Positions 60,532-64,000 of a stretch of 64,000 nucleotides of DNA are shown in pieces (positions within the stretch are counted from its first letter, which is position 1; the number at the start of each line of letters is the position of its first letter). The translations under genes and the position numbers were made by a program. The notes under the pieces were generated by a model. It was not told the DNA's origin and did not search any database. It saw nothing but the letters and a program-made list of their open reading frames with translations. Origin of the DNA: Callaeas wilsoni (lineage: Eukaryota > Chordata > Aves > Passeriformes > Callaeidae); the NCBI GenBank assembly GCA_013398955.1, contig VWPU01002940.1:62001-126000 (forward strand). The letters are read 5' to 3'.

Positions 60532-60641
60532 AAAAAAATGTTGTCACTCTTCACGAATATGCATGTCATCCTTGCCCAGGAGCCATGCTAATCTTCTCTG
60601 TATTGTTCCGATTTTTGTGTATGTACTGCCAAAGTGAAATA
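60532..60641 (-). pseudogene. U6 snRNA retropseudogene, fused to CR1
   Basis: The minus strand matches U6 spliceosomal RNA over nearly its full length. It has a diverged 5' end around TTTGGCAG, the ACATA segment, the invariant ATACAGAGAAGATTAGCATG (ACAGAGA box and following region), CAAGGATGACA, and ATTCGTGAAG, and then a T7 run (A7 on the plus strand, 60,532-60,538) equivalent to the U6 3' oligo(U). Several substitutions (for example T for C in the G-C-rich stem regions) make it unlikely to be a functional gene, and the upstream flank has no evident proximal sequence element or TATA at the right spacing. The 3' T run continues directly into the truncated CR1 in the same orientation. Confidence 0.92.
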
Positions 60642-60846
60642 TGCAATACTATCATTACTTTCAATGTCGTGGAGAGCTTAAGCACAGAGATACTGGCTAT
60701 TGCAAATAACTATAAATAGGATTGCTACATGCACATTTGCAGCATGTTCCTATGGTTTTTTACTGATTCCAGTCTTTTTTCCCTGGGAAACACCAAATAC
60801 CATTTGAACAGGCAAAGAAACTGAAAGTTAACTAAACTGAGATTAT
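60642..60846. other. Short unique spacer
   Basis: Sequence between the U6 copy and the LTR. Nothing recognised. Confidence 0.6.
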
Positions 60847-61200
60847 CAGAGCTGTGGGCTTCCAAGCAGGGGTTCAGAGATGCAGCGAGGCAGGAGTCCA
60901 GAGCGAGGACTGAATTATTTATTAAATTTACAATACCATTTATATAGTCTAGTTCCATAAAGCAATTGAACAGTGTTCACACTTCTCCTAGGGTGATTGG
61001 TCAAAGTCTCAGACACCCGCTTAGAAATGTTTTTTCCTAATATAATGTACACAAGGTCAGAAGATAGCAGATATGAATGCTATTTACAAAAACCCTATCT
61101 ATTGTTTACATAGCTTACACAGCAAAGGAAAAGTTCTCACAGAATGAATGCAAGAAGAGAAAATTTCCCTGCTAACAGCATTTCAGCATCCACACAGAGC
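60847..61200 (-). mobile_element. Solo LTR (ERVK-like), complete, with 6-bp target duplication
   Basis: The LTR is 60,853-61,194 (342 bp), minus strand. On its own strand it starts TGTGGATGCTGAAATGC and ends GAAGCCCACA. CAGAGC occurs directly on both sides (60,847-60,852 and 61,195-61,200). In LTR orientation it has a TATA-type box (CTATATAAATGG) near 60,945, an AATAAA about 20 bases later, and a CT-rich U5 containing CTCGCTCTGGACTCCTGCC. A 6-bp duplication and this compact layout fit betaretrovirus-like (ERVK) elements. No internal viral sequence remains, so it is a recombination-derived solo LTR. Clean ends suggest a fairly recent insertion. Confidence 0.92.
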
Positions 61201-61303
61201 TACAAGGCCATTTGAGCTTTGCTAAGAGATTAGAAATCAGCTCTATTTTTTTTCCTGGTAGACCTTTAACCAAGGAGGAAAGCCCACACAGGCAGTAAGG
61301 GGT
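61201..61303. other. Unique non-coding spacer
   Basis: Short interval between LTR and old CR1 tail. Confidence 0.5.
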
Positions 61304-61378
61304 GATTCATGGATTCTGAAGCCAGAAAGGACCATTAGTACCATTTAATCTCTAGCCACAGGACCTATATTATTTGTT
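61304..61378 (-). mobile_element. Ancient CR1 LINE 3'-end fragment
   Basis: GATTCATGGATTCTGAAGCC, then AGAAAGGACCATTAGTACCA, matches the reverse complement of the 3' end of old amniote CR1s (pattern ATTCATAGATTCTAAGGCCAGAAGGGACCATT). It fades out after about 75 bases. Confidence 0.8.
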
Positions 61379-62079
61379 TTCCCCAAGGAGGTCCTTAGAG
61401 AGGGGAACTCTGCTGGCCCAGTGGTGGCTGCCAGCCCTCTAGTCTATTCCAGCTGCTGCAGGGTGAGGAGCTGAGTGTGGCCATGGGAAGGGTGCTGGCT
61501 GTGAGTAGCCATGGCCATGAGAGCCACATTTCAGGGGTGCCCACTACCCCATCTCACTGCCTGGTCTCTAACTTCCTCTCTCCACAGCTGGTCTAGCCCC
61601 TCAAATCTCTCTACCGGAAACTCAGCTCTATTCCTCTTCACTCACTTCTCCAGGACTTACTCCAGCACCACCTTGACTCCCCATAAAAACTTTGCCTAAT
61701 GTCAAAGATTAGATTTCTCCTCTGCATGCATTTTGGATGGGTTTTTCATGCTTCCAAAGATGAACAGGTGCTTTCCCCTGGGGGCATGGGCTGGCAGCTC
61801 CACTCTGCAACATGCTTTTTTGCTCCCTGCTCACAGCATTTCAGTGTGTTCAGACTTCTGCTGAATTCAGGCCACCTATCCAGGATTCAGCACACTCTAA
61901 CAGCTGACTCCTGATTGCCTTTCACAACATCAATGTTTTGTCCCCTTCATACTGCACCCTGAATTCAGATTATTTTCAAATAAGGGTTAAAATGGCTTAG
62001 GACCAAGAGTCTTGCAGTGTCTTGTTAGAAATGGCCCAGATAATTAATGCCTTTCCATTAATGCATACATTTTGAGTGC
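61379..62079. other. Moderately GC-rich unique sequence
   Basis: 61,390-61,640 is richer in G+C than its surroundings and has short open frames on the plus strand, but no recognisable domain, splice pattern or repeat. Its identity is unknown. Confidence 0.45.
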
Positions 62080-62560
62080 TATCAGTCAAGTGGTTTTTAA
62101 ATCATGTAATCTGTGCTCTATTAATTACATATAATGCAAGATTTTAAACACAAAGTCGTGTAGTATGTCAAATGCCTCAGTGAAATTTGATTAGACTGTA
62201 ACAACACAGCTACCTTTGTCAACCAGACTTACAATCTTATAAAAGAAAAACCTAAAGAAGATAATTTGACAAGAACTACTTTCTCTGAAGCTACATTGAA
62301 AGATACAGCTTCATTTTTAGCACATAATTCCCTGTTGATAGAGTGCTGACTTTGTCCAGCTTTCTAATTTTTTTTCCTAAGATTAGAATCAGAATAACTG
62401 ATATATCATTTCCTGGGCCATTTTCTTTAAATGCTATGATTGCTTTGGCAAGTCAGCAATTCCTTGAAATATGCTTTCTTTCCCAAGACTTGGTAAAGAA
62501 AATTAACTCTAGTAATCCAGAGACCTTCTTGACTAATTCTTTTAAACTTTTCAGGTAAGA
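62080..62560 (-). mobile_element. Ancient CR1 LINE fragment
   Basis: Ordered but diverged similarity to the reverse complement of old CR1s: TAGTATGTCAAATGCCTCAG, GTGAAATTTGATTAGACTGT, a CAGCTACCTTTGTCAACCAG block, then decayed sequence ending near ATTGCTTTGGCAAGTCAGCA. This corresponds to an internal CR1 region, so both ends of the element are missing. Confidence 0.7.
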
Positions 62561-64000
62561 ACAAGGTTTGAAATATTTTATTTTACCAGAAGATACGAAC
62601 TATTCAGATGCACTAATTGTTAGGATTAATTCCCTTTGGTCTTTTATTCCAGTTATTATTTAGTTTTATTTTTTAAAGAAATCTGCTGGCCAATATTGCC
62701 ATTCATTTATTTCTGAAAGGAAGAAATGTAGGTATAAAGACCCCAGTGGGACCTCAAGGCAGATAAGTGGCTGATACTCAGCTCTCGTTCTGACCTAAGG
62801 GTGGGAGTGCTGGTTCATCTCACATTGAGCCCATGAGGTAGCTGTATGCCTTATCTTTGGTAAGCATACCAGGAGAGTCTGCAGGGAGCAGTTTATTGAT
62901 AAGAATGATGAATTTACATGTATGCTGGTTCTTTATCAGCACCCTGGAAATGTTTTGCTGTCTAGCTTTTCCTCATCATTACAACCTGTCACAGCACTTA
63001 GCAAAACACATTGTACCAAGAAACTTCTCTTTTCCTTTCTAACAGTGCTGTAACTTCATGCAGTTCTAGAAGTCTTGAGGCCTAACAAGAACTGTGGATC
63101 TTCCCACAGCAGGGTTTGTCTGTAGGGCGATACACCTGGAAAAAGTACTGCCTGTGGTAAGCATCAAAGTACCCTGAATAACTGTCTGCCCTAGACAATC
63201 CCACAGCTTTTCTTGTATCTCGTGGTTTACCAAGCATGACAACAGATGTGGGTGACTTGTTGCTTTGTAGTTAGTTAGTTTGTTTGTGTGTGTGTTTTCA
63301 TCTGAGATTTTCACATTCTTGAAAGATGTTTTTGTTCTCCTGGTCTTTGAAAACTCTTGAAAATGTGCAGCCTAGAGGTTGAAAACCTAGAGGCAAACAC
63401 AGAAGTTGAGATTTCATTGTCTGCAAAATCTAACTATTACACAAACCTGGTGGCTTTCTGGGTCTTACCATCCTCAGATTTCGGGTCTGTCACAGCAGAA
63501 AAGTTCTAAACAATGAGTTCAGATTATTTCAGACCAGCTATTTCCAGGATACTACAAGTAGATGTCTGGGGAAAGCTGACACTCTGCTGATGTTTTTTCC
63601 ATCATCAGCCCCAGTAGGAAGTAAGGTACTGTGCTGCACAGACCTATGGGGTGAACTAAGGTAGTAAGGGTCAGAATAACTGTACACAGATAATCAGTCA
63701 CTACTTACAAGGAAAGATCTAACAACAAGATCATAAATGTAATAACTTTGTTTGCAGAATTATGAAAATCAGCACTGAAACTATTATTTATAGGTGAACT
63801 GAAATGCCAGAATCAAAAATATTTGCTCTGTTATTATTATTGAAATGGTGAACTGTTCAGTGTGTTTCATTCAGTCATTGATGGAGATGAATTAAAACTG
63901 ACTTTCACTATTTCCATTTTTTTGTTTTAGCACACCTTGTTAGGAAGGACACTCAAGCAGTCCTTAATTACAGTAACATCTTCATTCATGGGTACCTAGA
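62561..64000. other. Unique non-coding sequence to the window end
   Basis: No gene or repeat family recognised. A short (TG)n-like run lies near 63,278-63,296. Confidence 0.5.

Noticed and set aside
60532..60641. Functional U6 gene
   Set aside because: Multiple substitutions within conserved U6 positions, fusion to CR1 and no evident snRNA promoter elements upstream indicate a retropseudogene.
1..64000. CRISPR arrays, operons, phage or insertion-sequence elements
   Set aside because: No regularly spaced direct repeats, ribosome-binding-site-led gene strings or transposase genes. All evidence points to vertebrate nuclear DNA.

Overview
This window is vertebrate nuclear DNA and most likely comes from a bird, probably a songbird. 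It is AT-rich and CpG-poor. The evidence for a bird is many CR1 LINE fragments of different ages, all ending in the short CR1 tail rather than poly(A), together with three copies of a long, internally repetitive avian retroviral LTR and one shorter LTR with a 6-bp target duplication. I see no bacterial-style gene organisation, no CRISPR array, no tRNA or rRNA gene, and no complete protein-coding gene. The region reads as a gene desert or a very large intron.

Layout: 1-15 kb is unique sequence with an old CR1 reverse-transcriptase relic (about 6.1-6.45 kb), a small CR1 tail (8.9 kb) and a plus-strand CR1 (12.6 kb). A complete solo LTR lies at 16,138-17,206, flanked by GTTGG duplications. A 70% GC, CpG-rich patch with promoter-like marks on the minus strand lies near 19.2-19.36 kb. 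CR1 fragments of three ages follow (20.8, 21.3 and 21.9 kb). From 22.3 to 35 kb I recognise nothing. At 35,051-35,531 there is a second, internally deleted LTR of the same family (CTCTT duplications), and at about 42.4-43.3 kb a third on the minus strand. Near 44.0-44.3 kb lies a frameshifted C-terminal end of an L2-like LINE reverse transcriptase, followed by an AATAAA signal and a pure A24 tract.

Two long pyrimidine-strand microsatellites, (CCTT)n and (CTTCT)n, lie at 50.8 and 51.7 kb. The right end (52-62.6 kb) holds more CR1s, a younger solo LTR (60,853-61,194, CAGAGC duplications), and the most interesting structure: a U6 snRNA copy joined head-on, in the same orientation, to the 5'-truncated end of a CR1 (59,941-60,641). 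This is the arrangement expected of a template-switch U6-CR1 chimeric retrocopy.

Two short open frames (15.2 kb and 56.7 kb, both minus strand) have peptide composition that looks more coding-like than the rest, but I cannot name them. A single N inside the CR1 at 60,295 sits between two identical 23-bp copies and is probably an assembly join.
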